A DNA stretch of 64,000 bases, from assembly GCA_004963905.1 (NCBI GenBank), contig SUGL01000024.1, positions 1-64,000 on the forward strand, given 5' to 3'. The notes below the pieces were generated by a model. That model worked only from the letters and a program-made list of their open reading frames with translations. It made no database searches and was not told where the DNA came from. The stretch is from Mesorhizobium sp. (GTDB lineage: Bacteria; Pseudomonadota; Alphaproteobacteria; Rhizobiales; Rhizobiaceae). Both the position numbers and the translations under genes were made by a program. Shown piece after piece: positions 16,993 to 26,233 of this stretch. Positions within the stretch are counted from its first letter, which is position 1; the number at the start of each line of letters is the position of its first letter.

Positions 16993-17943
16993 TTAGACGG
17001 CATCGCCGGTCGCGGCGAGCGCGGGCGCCGCGCTGCGCCTGCGTTCGCCGTTGAGCGCGACCAGACCGGCGCCGATGATCAGCGCCGCTCCAAGCACCGT
17101 CGTTGCCCGTGGGACCTCGGCGAAGAACAGGAAGCCCCACAGCGGCGACCAGAGAATGCCGGTATATTCGAAGGTGGCGACGCGATTGGCGGGCGCCATC
17201 CGGTAGGCTTGCGACAGCAAAATCATGCCGGCGGAGGCGACGAAGCCGCAAGCGGCCATCCTGAGGAAGTCCGGCAGCGTCGGCCAGACCCATGGCCGCA
17301 CCAGGAAATCGAGGCTCGGATGGCCCGCATGGGTGATGCCGGCCAGATGAAACATGATGGCGACGGCCACGGCGCCGGTGAGATAGGCGCCGTTCTGGTA
17401 GAAGGCCATGACGGTGGAGGATTCGGTATCGCCGATCCGGCGCGCCATCAGCTGCGAGAAGCCGTAAAGGAACGCCGAGCCGAGCGACAGCAACGCCGCC
17501 CAGTCGAGCAACCCGGCGCCCGGCCGCAGCATCACGACCACCCCGACCAGGCCGATCAGCACCGTCGTCAGCGTCCGCCAGGAGACGTGCTCGCCAAGAT
17601 AGGGCCCGGCAAGCGCCATGATGAAGAGCGGCGCCATGAAATAAAGCGCTATCGCGTCGGCCAGCGACAAGGCGGCAATCGCCAGATAGTAGACGGTGTA
17701 GGACGAGAACTGGATGAAGGCGCGCAGCGTCAGCATGCCTGCTCGCTTCGACAGCAAGGCTTTCAAGCCGACATCGGCCTGGACGATAACGATCAGGATC
17801 GGCAGCGCGACGATGGCGCGGATCGCCATCACTTCCGTCACCGGATAGCCGCCCGAAACCGCCTTCACCAGCGGGTCCTGCAACGAAAACACCAGAACGC
17901 CCAGGCAGAGGCTCAGAATGCCAAGCACCATCCGGTTCTGCAT
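16993..17943 (-). CDS. EamA/RhaT-family (DMT) transporter
   Basis: A 316-residue inner-membrane protein with ten predicted helices arranged as two EamA repeats (about 5-140 and 150-290). The substrate is unknown; the superfamily exports metabolites such as amino acids or S-adenosylmethionine. The ATG at 17943 is used; an upstream frame to 17979 adds a charged head. It is divergently arranged with the LysR regulator at 18142, which may control it, and converges with cpdR 4 bases away. Confidence 0.86.
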   Translation of the reverse strand: MQNRMVLGILSLCLGVLVFSLQDPLVKAVSGGYPVTEVMAIRAIVALPILIVIVQADVGLKALLSKRAGMLTLRAFIQFSSYTVYYLAIAALSLADAIALYFMAPLFIMALAGPYLGEHVSWRTLTTVLIGLVGVVVMLRPGAGLLDWAALLSLGSAFLYGFSQLMARRIGDTESSTVMAFYQNGAYLTGAVAVAIMFHLAGITHAGHPSLDFLVRPWVWPTLPDFLRMAACGFVASAGMILLSQAYRMAPANRVATFEYTGILWSPLWGFLFFAEVPRATTVLGAALIIGAGLVALNGERRRSAAPALAATGDAV

Positions 17944-18141
17944 ATGTCGGCCCCCCGCGAGCCGTCGGCGTACCAGCAAAAAGAACCCGCTACCGTTTCG
18001 GGCAGCGGGTATGAGTGAGGACTCTTCGAATTGGTCCGCGACCGAATCTCACGGCCGCATATCCAATGGGTGCGATGACTATCCTGCCGCGTTTGACATG
18101 TTGCAAACGAATTGGAATGATATCAGCAATCAAAATTTCTT

Positions 18142-19032
18142 ATGGCGATATCGATGAAGCCCACCCTCGACAGCGACCTGCTGCGCACCTTCGTGGTGGT
18201 GGCCGAGACGGGCAATTTCACCAAGGCCGCCGAAAAGGCGGGGCGCACCCAGTCGGCCGTTTCCATGCAGATGAAGAAGCTGGAGGACATGGTCGGCGAC
18301 AGCCTGTTCGAGCGCGGCTCGCGCGGGGTGGCGCTGACGCGCCGCGGCGGCGAGCTCATCGCCAACGCCCGCCGAATCGTAACGCTGCTCGACGAGACGG
18401 CGGCGTCGCTGGTGGCGCCGCCGCTCGGCGGCCTGGTGCGCATCGGCATCCCAGCCGAGTACGGACGCTCGATCCTGTCGCGGGCGCTCGGCGAATTCGC
18501 CAAGCGCCATCCGCGCGTGGAGGTCACGGTGCGCTACGCCCATTCGGCCTCGCAGGTGAGGTCGCTGGCGGCGGGCGAGCTCGACCTCGCCGTGGTGTTC
18601 GAGTGGGAAGGGTTTTCCGGCGGCGAGGTGCTGATGCACGATCCGACGGTATGGGTGACATCGACGCTGCACCATATGCATGAGGAGCGCCCGGTGCCGA
18701 TCGCGCTCTACAGCCGCGACGGCTGGTGCCGCGACTTCGCGATCAAGTCGCTGCAGCAGCGCGGGCTCGACTACCGCGTCGCCTATACCAGCGACACCAA
18801 TGGCGGCCTGACGCTGGCGGTCACTTCCGGGCTGGCGATCGCGCCGATCTCGCGCAGCAACATCCCGGCCGACTGCCGCGAGCTTACCGCCGCCGACGGC
18901 TTCGGCGACATCGATTCCTCCAATGTGGTGCTGCACCGCAATCCGCTTGCGACCGGCGAAGCGATCGACGGCATGGAGAACGCGATCCGTGAGGCCTTCA
19001 TGCTGACCAGGCAGGTCGCGCCTACGGCATAA
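18142..19032 (+). CDS. LysR family transcriptional regulator
   Basis: A 296-residue regulator. The N-terminal winged helix-turn-helix (about 6-65) contains FVVVAETGNFTKAAEKAGR and TQSAVSMQMKKLE; the C-terminal two-lobed effector domain starts near 90 (GGLVRIGIPAEYGR). It is divergent from the EamA transporter, the usual arrangement for a LysR protein and its target, with about 200 bases between the starts. The effector is not predictable. An internal ATG at 18151 is an alternative start. Confidence 0.88.
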   Translation: MAISMKPTLDSDLLRTFVVVAETGNFTKAAEKAGRTQSAVSMQMKKLEDMVGDSLFERGSRGVALTRRGGELIANARRIVTLLDETAASLVAPPLGGLVRIGIPAEYGRSILSRALGEFAKRHPRVEVTVRYAHSASQVRSLAAGELDLAVVFEWEGFSGGEVLMHDPTVWVTSTLHHMHEERPVPIALYSRDGWCRDFAIKSLQQRGLDYRVAYTSDTNGGLTLAVTSGLAIAPISRSNIPADCRELTAADGFGDIDSSNVVLHRNPLATGEAIDGMENAIREAFMLTRQVAPTA

Positions 19033-19124
19033 ATACCGGCGCACAGCGATCCTTCGCTGTCCCGCCAGCATCCCAAAAGTGAGCAAGGGCCGTCACATTT
19101 AGTTCAAGAGCTGTGAGGCAGAAG

Positions 19125-21734
19125 CTATTTCAGCTCGAGCAGCCGTTCGAGATAGCTGCGCTCGATATCGGGGCTGAGCGCATTGCCGAGGCGCTTGCGG
19201 ATCGCCTCAAGAATCTGGCGGGCGCGCTGCACATCGATCTCGTCCGGCACCTTGACCGAGTTGCCGTCGTCGGGACCCTTGGTGGCGCGCGGCCGGCCGA
19301 GCGGATCGCGGTCGGCGTCCTGCTGGCGTCCGCCTTGCTCGCTGCCGCCCTGGTCGCCCTGCATGGCCTGCATCTGCTTCATCATGTCCTTGGCGCCACG
19401 GCGCAGCGCCTCCAGCGCGCGGCCCTGGTGGCCGACCGCCTGGTCGCCTTCGCCTTCGCCGAGCGCCTGCTCGGCGTCGCCCATGGATTTGCCGGCCTCG
19501 CCGAAGCCCTCATTGGGCTGCATGCCCATGCCTTCGAGGCCCTTCTTCAGCTTGTCGAGCTCGCTCTGCAGCTGGCCCTGGCCCTCCTGCAGCTGCTTCA
19601 GCGCGTCGGAAAATTCCTGCTGCGTCATCGGCTTCTGCCGGCCGAGCGGGTCGCGATCGTCGCCGGTGCCTGGCTGCTGCCCTTCCTGCGACTGGCCCTG
19701 CTGGCCATCCTCGCCCATCTGCTGGTCGCCATTCTGACCGCGCTGGCCACGCTGCATCTGGTCGAGGCGGAAGGTGTCGTTCATCATCTCCTGCTGACGG
19801 CGCATGATCTCGCCCAGCTTGTCCATCTGCTGGCGCATCTCGCTGTCCTGCTCGCCGCCCTGCTGCTGGCGGCCGGCCTGCAGGTTGTTCATCATGTCCT
19901 GCAGCTCCGACAGAAGCTGCTGGGCCCGGTCGCGGTCGCCGGATTTGGCGAGGTTCTCGATCTCGTCCATCATCCGGTTGATGTCGCTCTGGCGCAGTTC
20001 CCGGCCGTTCTGCTGCATCTGCGGCGCATTGGGGTTCTGCTGCGCGCGCTGGGCGAATTCCTGCAGGAACTGGTTCATCGCCTCGCGCAGTTCCTTCATC
20101 GCCTTGTTGAGCTCTTCGTCGCTGGCGCCGTTCTTGATGGCGTCCTGCAGCGCCTGCTGCGCCTGGCGCAGCCGTCGCTCGGCGGCCGATAGATTGCCTT
20201 CCTCGATGCCGAGCGCGATCTCCCACAGATAACCCACCTCGTTGCGCAGCTGATCATCGGTCTCGGCGAGCTTCAGCCGGCTCCTCGCGCTCATGATCGC
20301 GAGGTAATGAGACATGTTGTCGAACGTATCCTCGGGGCGCAGCGTGATCGCGTCCATCAGGTCGAGCACGCGCGGCTTGGCGTTGGTGTCGAGCGCCAGC
20401 AGCCGGCGCTGCTCGATCACGGCGCGGGCCAGCGGATTCGAGAAGGGCCGCTCCGGCATCAGCAGCGTCTTGGTTTCACTGGCGGCGGTATGGCCGGCAT
20501 CGTCCGTGGCGGTGAGCGTCAGCTTGATGGTGCTGCCGGCCCAGACATGCTCGGTCAGATCCTTGGTCGTCTTGGCCGCGCTCGCCTTGCCGCCGCGGCG
20601 CGGCAGCGTCAGCGGCATGTCGGGCGGGCCGTAGATCGGATGCGCATTGGCCGGCGGCGGATCCGACAGTTCGAAGACGGCCTTGGCGGAGGCCGCGCCA
20701 TAGTCGTCGTCGATCTGGTAGTTGAGCTCGATGGCGCCGTTGACGGCGCGCTTCGGCTCGCCGACGAAACGGATCGTCGGCGGCTTATCCGGAATGATGG
20801 CGAAGGCCCAGTGGCCGAGATCGTCCTCGCCGGACTTCAGCGTCAGCGTGCCGTCGGCGTTCAGCTTGCCGGAGAACTGGCGCACCTTGAGTTGGGCGGC
20901 GGCTGGGAGCGCCGTTTGGGCAGCGGCGGGCGTGACGCCCTTCGGCGCGGCCGGCTCGATGGCGCGGTCATTGCCGCTCGTGTCGGCATAGTTCAGCGTT
21001 TCCTCCCCGGTTCCGCCGGTAACGCGCAGCGAGACGTCGCTGCCCTGCGGGACGCTGAAGGTCTGCGCGGCATGATTGACGTCGGCGGTCAGGAATAGCG
21101 GCGGCTTGCCGGTATAGGCGGGCGGCGTCACCCAGGCGTCGATGCGCGGCGGCACGGTATCGCGCACGGCACGCGCGACGAAGCCGTCGCCGATCCTGCC
21201 GCCGAAAGGCCCGAAGGAGAAGGCGAAGGCGGTGACGAACAGCAGCCCGACCAGCGCCCGCAGGCCCCAGCGGTCATAATCCGGCACGCTCGTGCGCGGC
21301 CTGTCGGCGCCAAGGCTGGAGAGCCGCTCGGCCATGCGCTTCTGGTGCTCGCGCCATAGCGCCTGCGAGAAAAGGCTCTCCGCGCCGCTCGGCCGGTCGG
21401 TCTGCACCTGCACGGGGCTGTGCAGCAGTTCGTTCGCGGCTTCGATGCGCCGGTCGACCTCGGCGGCGGAAGGAATGCGGAAGAAGCGCAGCGGATAGAG
21501 CGCCGCCAGCGCCGAAATGGAGAACAGGATCAGGAGGCCGATCCGCGCCGGATCCGGCAAGCGCTGGAACAGACCGAGCCACGAGACGCTGAGGAACAGG
21601 CCGACGACCACCGCCAGCGGCAGCAGCAACGGCCAGCCACGCTCGAAGATCATCGAGGTCCGCGTCGCCAGCCGGCTCAGGGCAAGTCGCCCGGCCAGGC
21701 CGCGTACGCCACTGGAAATGGGTCGTTCCGTCAT
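19125..21734 (-). CDS. TIGR02302 family (DUF4175) large membrane protein
   Basis: An 869-residue protein of the alphaproteobacterial TIGR02302 family, function unknown. Two membrane helices lie in the first 90 residues and a third near 145-165. A beta-rich periplasmic part follows (RDTVPPRIDAWVTPPAYTGKPP, about 175-470). The C-terminal third is a Gln/Met/Gly-rich low-complexity coiled-coil (about 560-800, repeated QQ, GQ and MQ runs). The ATG at 21734 is preceded by GGAAGG. The same frame stays open far upstream through the dehydratase gene, but that is a shadow. Confidence 0.87.
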   Translation of the reverse strand: MTERPISSGVRGLAGRLALSRLATRTSMIFERGWPLLLPLAVVVGLFLSVSWLGLFQRLPDPARIGLLILFSISALAALYPLRFFRIPSAAEVDRRIEAANELLHSPVQVQTDRPSGAESLFSQALWREHQKRMAERLSSLGADRPRTSVPDYDRWGLRALVGLLFVTAFAFSFGPFGGRIGDGFVARAVRDTVPPRIDAWVTPPAYTGKPPLFLTADVNHAAQTFSVPQGSDVSLRVTGGTGEETLNYADTSGNDRAIEPAAPKGVTPAAAQTALPAAAQLKVRQFSGKLNADGTLTLKSGEDDLGHWAFAIIPDKPPTIRFVGEPKRAVNGAIELNYQIDDDYGAASAKAVFELSDPPPANAHPIYGPPDMPLTLPRRGGKASAAKTTKDLTEHVWAGSTIKLTLTATDDAGHTAASETKTLLMPERPFSNPLARAVIEQRRLLALDTNAKPRVLDLMDAITLRPEDTFDNMSHYLAIMSARSRLKLAETDDQLRNEVGYLWEIALGIEEGNLSAAERRLRQAQQALQDAIKNGASDEELNKAMKELREAMNQFLQEFAQRAQQNPNAPQMQQNGRELRQSDINRMMDEIENLAKSGDRDRAQQLLSELQDMMNNLQAGRQQQGGEQDSEMRQQMDKLGEIMRRQQEMMNDTFRLDQMQRGQRGQNGDQQMGEDGQQGQSQEGQQPGTGDDRDPLGRQKPMTQQEFSDALKQLQEGQGQLQSELDKLKKGLEGMGMQPNEGFGEAGKSMGDAEQALGEGEGDQAVGHQGRALEALRRGAKDMMKQMQAMQGDQGGSEQGGRQQDADRDPLGRPRATKGPDDGNSVKVPDEIDVQRARQILEAIRKRLGNALSPDIERSYLERLLELK

Positions 21735-21847
21735 CGGCCCTTCCTGCCCGGGCAGGATAGCCCGGACCTCATGAGCAGAAGATAACACCAAACACGGCGA
21801 AGGCGAGGCAGGTTCCGAAAACGTGAAGGGCTTCGCCCCGTTTATGA

Positions 21848-22819
21848 TCAGAAATTCGCGGGATTCGTGTTGGAACCGCAGATCAGAACGGCCACACGCT
21901 CGCCAGGGGCCGGCGCATAGCGGCCGGAAAGCATCGCGGCAAAGGCGGCGGCACCGCCGGGCTCGGCGATGATTCGCACGCGATCCCACAGCGCTTTCTG
22001 AGCCGCCACGATGTCGTCGTCGCTGACCAGGATCGAACGCTCGACGAAGGCTTCCGCGATCGGGAACATCATCTCTCCGACGCGCTTTGGCGCGAGTGAA
22101 TCGGCGGCGATGCCCTCGGCCGGCGCATCGACCGGCCGGCCCGCCTCGAAGGCGCGGTAGAGCGTCGGCGCGCCCTCGGGCTCGATGGCGATGATGCGGA
22201 TGCGGCCGGCGAACCAGGCGGCGATGCCGCCGATCAGGCCGCCGCCGCCGACGGCGACGAGAAGCGTGTCGAGCCCGGGCAGGTCGGCCTCGATCTCGAG
22301 GCCTAGCGTGCCCTGGCCGATAAGCGTCTCTTCCTGGTTGAAGGCATGGATCTGCAGGGCGCCGGTCCTTTCGGCAAATTCCTCGCTGGCGGCGAGCGCC
22401 TCGGCGTAGCGCGCACCGCCGACGACCAGCTCGGCGCCGTAGCCGCGGATGCGCTCGAGCTTCGCCGGCGGACTGACTTCCGGCACGAAGATGGTCGCCT
22501 TGTGGCCGAGCTTCATGGCGGCGTAGGCGACGGCGGCGCCGTGGTTGCCGCCGGAAGCGGCAACGACGCCGGCCTCGGGCACCTGCCGCTCGAGTAGGTT
22601 GGTGAAAGCGCCGCGCGCCTTGAACGAGCCGGAATGCTGCAGGCATTCGAGTTTCAGATCGACCGGAAAGGCAGGCCGGCCGAAATCCGCCATGTCAACG
22701 CGCATCACCGGCGTATGGCGCACATATGGGCGGATGCGCGGTTCCACGGCGGCAATGCGTTCGCGCGTGATCGTCGCCTTGGGGAACGTGCCAGTGTCCG
22801 ATGCGCTCGTGTTCAACAT
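21848..22819 (-). CDS. PLP-dependent threonine/serine dehydratase-like protein
   Basis: A 323-residue fold-type II PLP enzyme. The Schiff-base lysine is K67 in SGSFKARGA, the substrate loop ASGGNHGAA is at 88-96, and the phosphate-binding glycine loop is VGGGGLIGG. There is no ACT regulatory domain, so it is a catabolic or specialised dehydratase (threonine, serine, hydroxy-aspartate or hydroxyectoine-derived substrates are all possible). GAGGAG precedes the ATG at 22819. A divergent ArsR-type gene starts 50 bases away, suggesting local regulation. Confidence 0.87.
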   Translation of the reverse strand: MLNTSASDTGTFPKATITRERIAAVEPRIRPYVRHTPVMRVDMADFGRPAFPVDLKLECLQHSGSFKARGAFTNLLERQVPEAGVVAASGGNHGAAVAYAAMKLGHKATIFVPEVSPPAKLERIRGYGAELVVGGARYAEALAASEEFAERTGALQIHAFNQEETLIGQGTLGLEIEADLPGLDTLLVAVGGGGLIGGIAAWFAGRIRIIAIEPEGAPTLYRAFEAGRPVDAPAEGIAADSLAPKRVGEMMFPIAEAFVERSILVSDDDIVAAQKALWDRVRIIAEPGGAAAFAAMLSGRYAPAPGERVAVLICGSNTNPANF

Positions 22820-22853
22820 GGTGTGCTCCTCGGGATTGACTTCAATTAGTAAC

Positions 22854-22869
22854 TTAGCAAAATGGCTAA
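22854..22869. promoter_or_regulatory. Inverted repeat in the dehydratase/ArsR divergent promoter
   Basis: TTAGC-N6-GCTAA directly abuts the ArsR start codon at 22870. It lies in the only AT-rich stretch of the 50-base divergent intergenic region. Position and symmetry fit an operator for the adjacent ArsR-type protein, but no binding consensus is known for this subgroup. Confidence 0.4.
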
Positions 22870-23172
22870 ATGCAAGAGGTCGACATCCTAAAGGCAATCG
22901 CCAACGAACGCAGGCTGCAGATCCTCGATTGGCTGAAGGATCCGCGCCTGCATTTCCCGCCCCAGACCGATGGCGATCTGGTCGAGGACGGCGTCTGCGC
23001 GCTGCTGATCGCCGAAAAGCTCGGCATCACCCAGGCGACGCTCAGCGAACATATGCGCGTCTTGACCCAGGCCGGCCTTCTCAGCGCCAAGCGCACCAAG
23101 CAATGGATATTCTATCGCCGCGACGAGGAGAGGATCGCCGAAGCCAAGACGCTGATCCAGCGGAGGATCTAG
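22870..23172 (+). CDS. ArsR-family winged-helix regulator
   Basis: A 100-residue single-domain regulator. The recognition region is LGITQATLSEHMRVLTQAGLL, followed by the wing TKQWIFYRRDEERIAEAK. No paired-cysteine metal site (CxC in the recognition helix) is present, so it is unlikely to be a classical arsenic or metal sensor. It probably regulates the divergent dehydratase. It converges with lysA, only 7 bases away. Confidence 0.85.
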   Translation: MQEVDILKAIANERRLQILDWLKDPRLHFPPQTDGDLVEDGVCALLIAEKLGITQATLSEHMRVLTQAGLLSAKRTKQWIFYRRDEERIAEAKTLIQRRI

Positions 23173-23179
23173 CGCCTGG

Positions 23180-24448
23180 CTACTTCAGCCAATCGGGCAG
23201 CGAATCCAGTCCGATCAGTTCCTCATAGGTCTGGCGCGGCCGCACGACATGGAAACGATCGCCGTCGACCAACACTTCCGGAACCAGCAGCCTTGTGTTG
23301 TAGGTGCCGGCCTGCACCGCGCCATAGGCGCCGGCGGTGGCGACGGCGATGAGGTCGCCGGACTTCAGCCTTGGCAGATCGCGGTCGAGGCCGAGGAAGT
23401 CGCCGGTCTCGCAGACCGGCCCGACAATATCGACCTTCATGCGCGGCGTGGCGGCCGGCGGCTGCACCACAGGCCTGATGTCGTGGAAGGCGTCGTAGAG
23501 CGTCGGCCGGATCAGGTCGTTCATGGCGGCGTCGACGACGAGGAAGTTCCTGGCGTCGCCTTCCTTCACGTAGATCACTTCGCAGACCAGGATGCCGGCA
23601 TTGCCGACGATCAGTCGGCCGGGCTCGAACATTACCTTCAGGCCGAGCCGGGTGACATGCTTTCTGACGATCTCGGCATAGGCATCCGGCAAGGGCGGCG
23701 GGCTGTTGTCGACGCGGTAAGGGATGCCGAGGCCGCCGCCGAGATCGATGTGCTCGATTGAATGGCCATCGGCGCGCAGCACGCCGACCAGTTCCACCAG
23801 CAGCGCGAAGGCGTCGTCGAAAGGCTGCAGCTCGGTGATCTGGCTGCCGATATGGGTGTCGATGCCGGTCACTCGGATGCCGGGCAGCTCCGCGGCGCGG
23901 GCATAGACCTGACGCGCCCGCTGCCACGGGATGCCGAACTTGTTCTCGGCCTTGCCGGTCGAGATCTTCTTGTGGGTCTTGGCGTCAACGTCCGGATTGA
24001 TGCGCAGCGAAATCGGCGCCACCTTGCCGAGCGCCACTGCGCGCGCCGAAAGCAGTTCGAGCTCCGGCTCGGATTCGACGTTGAAGCAGAGGATGCCGGC
24101 GGAAAGCGCGAAATCCATTTCCCGCGCGGTCTTGCCGACGCCGGAAAACAGGATCTTGTCGGCCGGGATGCCGACGGCCAAGGCGCGTCGCAATTCGCCT
24201 TCCGACACCACGTCGGCGCCTGCGCCTTGTCTTGCCAGCGTCTTCAGCACGGCCTGGTTGGAGTTCGCCTTCATGGCGTAGCAGACCAGCGCGTCGAGGC
24301 CGGCAAAGGCTTCCTTGAAGACGCGCAAATGCCTGGTCAGCGTCGCGGTCGAGTAGCAGTAGAAGGGCGTGCCGACGCTGGCGGCGATATCGGGGATCGC
24401 CACATCCTCGGCGTGGAGCACGCCGTCGCGATAGTCGAAGTGGTTCAC
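23180..24448 (-). CDS. lysA: Diaminopimelate decarboxylase LysA
   Basis: A 422-residue PLP enzyme of fold type III that decarboxylates meso-diaminopimelate to L-lysine, the last step of lysine synthesis. The PLP lysine is in YAMKANSN (57-64). The glycine-rich GGGLGIPYR and the C-terminal GPVCETGDFLG and AGAYGAVQAGTYN motifs are present. The start is taken as GTG at 24448 because homology begins at NHFDYRDG; the frame stays open to an ATG at 24496. It lies downstream of lptM and argH in the conserved order. Confidence 0.93.
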   Translation of the reverse strand: MNHFDYRDGVLHAEDVAIPDIAASVGTPFYCYSTATLTRHLRVFKEAFAGLDALVCYAMKANSNQAVLKTLARQGAGADVVSEGELRRALAVGIPADKILFSGVGKTAREMDFALSAGILCFNVESEPELELLSARAVALGKVAPISLRINPDVDAKTHKKISTGKAENKFGIPWQRARQVYARAAELPGIRVTGIDTHIGSQITELQPFDDAFALLVELVGVLRADGHSIEHIDLGGGLGIPYRVDNSPPPLPDAYAEIVRKHVTRLGLKVMFEPGRLIVGNAGILVCEVIYVKEGDARNFLVVDAAMNDLIRPTLYDAFHDIRPVVQPPAATPRMKVDIVGPVCETGDFLGLDRDLPRLKSGDLIAVATAGAYGAVQAGTYNTRLLVPEVLVDGDRFHVVRPRQTYEELIGLDSLPDWLK

Positions 24449-24497
24449 GGGAAAAGGTCCGAAAGTTGGAGCACGATGGGATCGGCCGATCCCCATT

Positions 24498-24529
24498 GGC
24501 TCTAGAGCAAGGGGGCTCTAGAGCAAGGG
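24498..24529. repeat. Perfect 16-base tandem duplication at the lptM stop codon
   Basis: GGCTCTAGAGCAAGGG occurs twice in immediate succession. The lptM stop codon lies in the right unit, and the left unit carries a copy of the same codon just after it. CTCTAGAG is itself palindromic. It looks like a recent slippage or duplication event. Confidence 0.7.
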
Positions 24530-24724
24530 GTCGAGAATGAACTTCTTGTCCTTGACCGGTTTCTCCGGCTCGGGCGGCAGCGGCTGCTTGGCTCGCTCCG
24601 CATCCTTGCGCGCCTGCACTGCCGCTTCGTAGGGGGTATCGAGGCCGCCCCTCCTGCCGCAGGCTGCGACGGTGACAACCGCCGCCAGCAGCGCGAGCGT
24701 CACCAAAATCCTGCCTCGGGTCAT
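24518..24724 (-). CDS. lptM: LptM-like small lipoprotein
   Basis: A 68-residue protein with a lipoprotein signal peptide (hydrophobic 5-20) ending in the lipobox VAAC (Cys21), then GRRGGLDTPYEAA, the stretch shared by the LptM (YifL) family, and a charged Pro-rich tail. In enterobacteria LptM binds the LptDE translocon and helps LptD disulfide maturation in the outer membrane. Its place between argH and lysA is the standard rhizobial location. The tail ends at a duplicated 16-base segment. Confidence 0.85.
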   Translation of the reverse strand: MTRGRILVTLALLAAVVTVAACGRRGGLDTPYEAAVQARKDAERAKQPLPPEPEKPVKDKKFILDPLL

Positions 24725-24796
24725 CGATCCATCCGTTCGAAACTGTTTTGTCCAGCCGCGCTTTTAGCCGAGTTTTCGGCGCATTGCATCCCGGCA

Positions 24797-26197
24797 TTAC
24801 GCCTTGGCCAGGCGCTTTTTCCAGTAGCGGATTTGTTTCTTCACTTCTGACGGCGCGGTGCCGCCGAAGCTCACACGGCTCTTCACCGAATTCTGCACGG
24901 CGAGCACCGAGAAGATGCCATCGGTGATGCCGGGATGGATCGAACGCAGGTCCTCCAGCGAGAGCTTTTCCAGGCCGACCTTTTTCTCCTCGGCAAGGGC
25001 GACCGCGCGGCCGGTGACGTGATGGGCTTCGCGGAAGGGGAGGCCGAGATTGCGCACCAGCCAGTCGGCAAGGTCGGTCGCGGTGGCATGGCCGGCGCCG
25101 GCGGCCTTCTTCATGGCCGCGGCGTTGACGGTCATGTCGCGCACCATGCCGGTGGTGGCGGCTAGCATCAGGTCGAGCGTCTCGGCGGCGTCGAAGACCG
25201 ATTCCTTGTCCTCCTGCATGTCCTTGCCATAGGTCAGCGGCATGCCCTTCATCACCGTCAGCAGCCCGACGAGGTGGCCATTGACGCGGCCGGTCTTGCC
25301 GCGCACCAGCTCGGCGGCGTCGGGGTTCTTCTTCTGCGGCATGATCGAGGAGCCGGTTGAGAAGGAGTCCGAGAGCCGGATAAAGCCGAACTGCGGCGTC
25401 GACCAGATGATGATCTCCTCGGCGAGCCGCGACAGATGCGTGCCGCAGATCGCAGCGATCGATAGGAACTCGAGCGCGAAGTCGCGATCCGACACGCTGT
25501 CGAGCGAATTGCGCATCGGCTCGCGGAAGCCGAGCGCCTTCGCCGTCATGTGGCGGTCGATGGAAAAGCTGGTGCCGGCGAGCGCGGCGGCGCCCAACGG
25601 GCTTTCGTCCATGCGCACGATGGCATCGTTGACGCGCGACAGATCGCGGCCGAACATCTCGACATAGGCCATGCAATGGTGGCCGAACGTCACCGGCTGC
25701 GCCGCCTGCATATGGGTGAAGCCGGGCATCACCGTTGCCGCGTGCTCCTCGGCGCGTTCGAGGAAGGCGGCGATGAGGTCCTTCAGCGCCTGGGCGACGC
25801 GCTGGCATTCCTCCTTGACCCACAGCCTCAGATCGACCGCCACCTGGTCGTTGCGCGAGCGAGCGGTGTGCAGGCGGCCGGCGGCCGGGCCGATCAGGTC
25901 GGCAAGGCGCGCCTCGACGTTCATATGGATGTCTTCGAGCTTGGTCGAGAATTCGAACGTCCCGGCCTCGATCTCTTTCAGGATCGTGTTCAGGCCGTGA
26001 GCGATTTTTTCTTGATCGGCCGCCGAAATAATGCCCGTCTGCGCCAGCATCTCGCTGTGGGCGATCGATCCGCGGATATCCTGCGCATAGAGTTTGCGGT
26101 CGAAGGAGATCGACGCGTTGATCGCTTCCATGATCGCGGCCGGACCCGAGGCAAAACGTCCGCCCCACATCTGGTTGCTGGCCTTCTTGTCGCTCAT
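24797..26197 (-). CDS. argH: Argininosuccinate lyase
   Basis: A 466-residue member of the fumarase/aspartase superfamily that splits argininosuccinate into arginine and fumarate. The superfamily signature [12 protein letters not shown] carries the catalytic Ser loop. The start SNQMWGGRF and the TARSRNDQV and [10 protein letters not shown] motifs are also typical. Active as a cytoplasmic homotetramer. Divergent from tlpA (36 bases) and followed by lptM and lysA, matching the order seen across Rhizobiales. Confidence 0.95.
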   Translation of the reverse strand: MSDKKASNQMWGGRFASGPAAIMEAINASISFDRKLYAQDIRGSIAHSEMLAQTGIISAADQEKIAHGLNTILKEIEAGTFEFSTKLEDIHMNVEARLADLIGPAAGRLHTARSRNDQVAVDLRLWVKEECQRVAQALKDLIAAFLERAEEHAATVMPGFTHMQAAQPVTFGHHCMAYVEMFGRDLSRVNDAIVRMDESPLGAAALAGTSFSIDRHMTAKALGFREPMRNSLDSVSDRDFALEFLSIAAICGTHLSRLAEEIIIWSTPQFGFIRLSDSFSTGSSIMPQKKNPDAAELVRGKTGRVNGHLVGLLTVMKGMPLTYGKDMQEDKESVFDAAETLDLMLAATTGMVRDMTVNAAAMKKAAGAGHATATDLADWLVRNLGLPFREAHHVTGRAVALAEEKKVGLEKLSLEDLRSIHPGITDGIFSVLAVQNSVKSRVSFGGTAPSEVKKQIRYWKKRLAKA

Positions 26198-26233
26198 CGC
26201 TATAACCCGTGCTCCGGAGCAGTTCTAAGAAAA

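Noticed and set aside
19125..22646. A single 1173-codon minus-strand frame through the TIGR02302 and dehydratase genes
   Set aside because: The upstream third is the wrong frame of the dehydratase gene; the real TIGR02302 start at 21734 has a good ribosome site.
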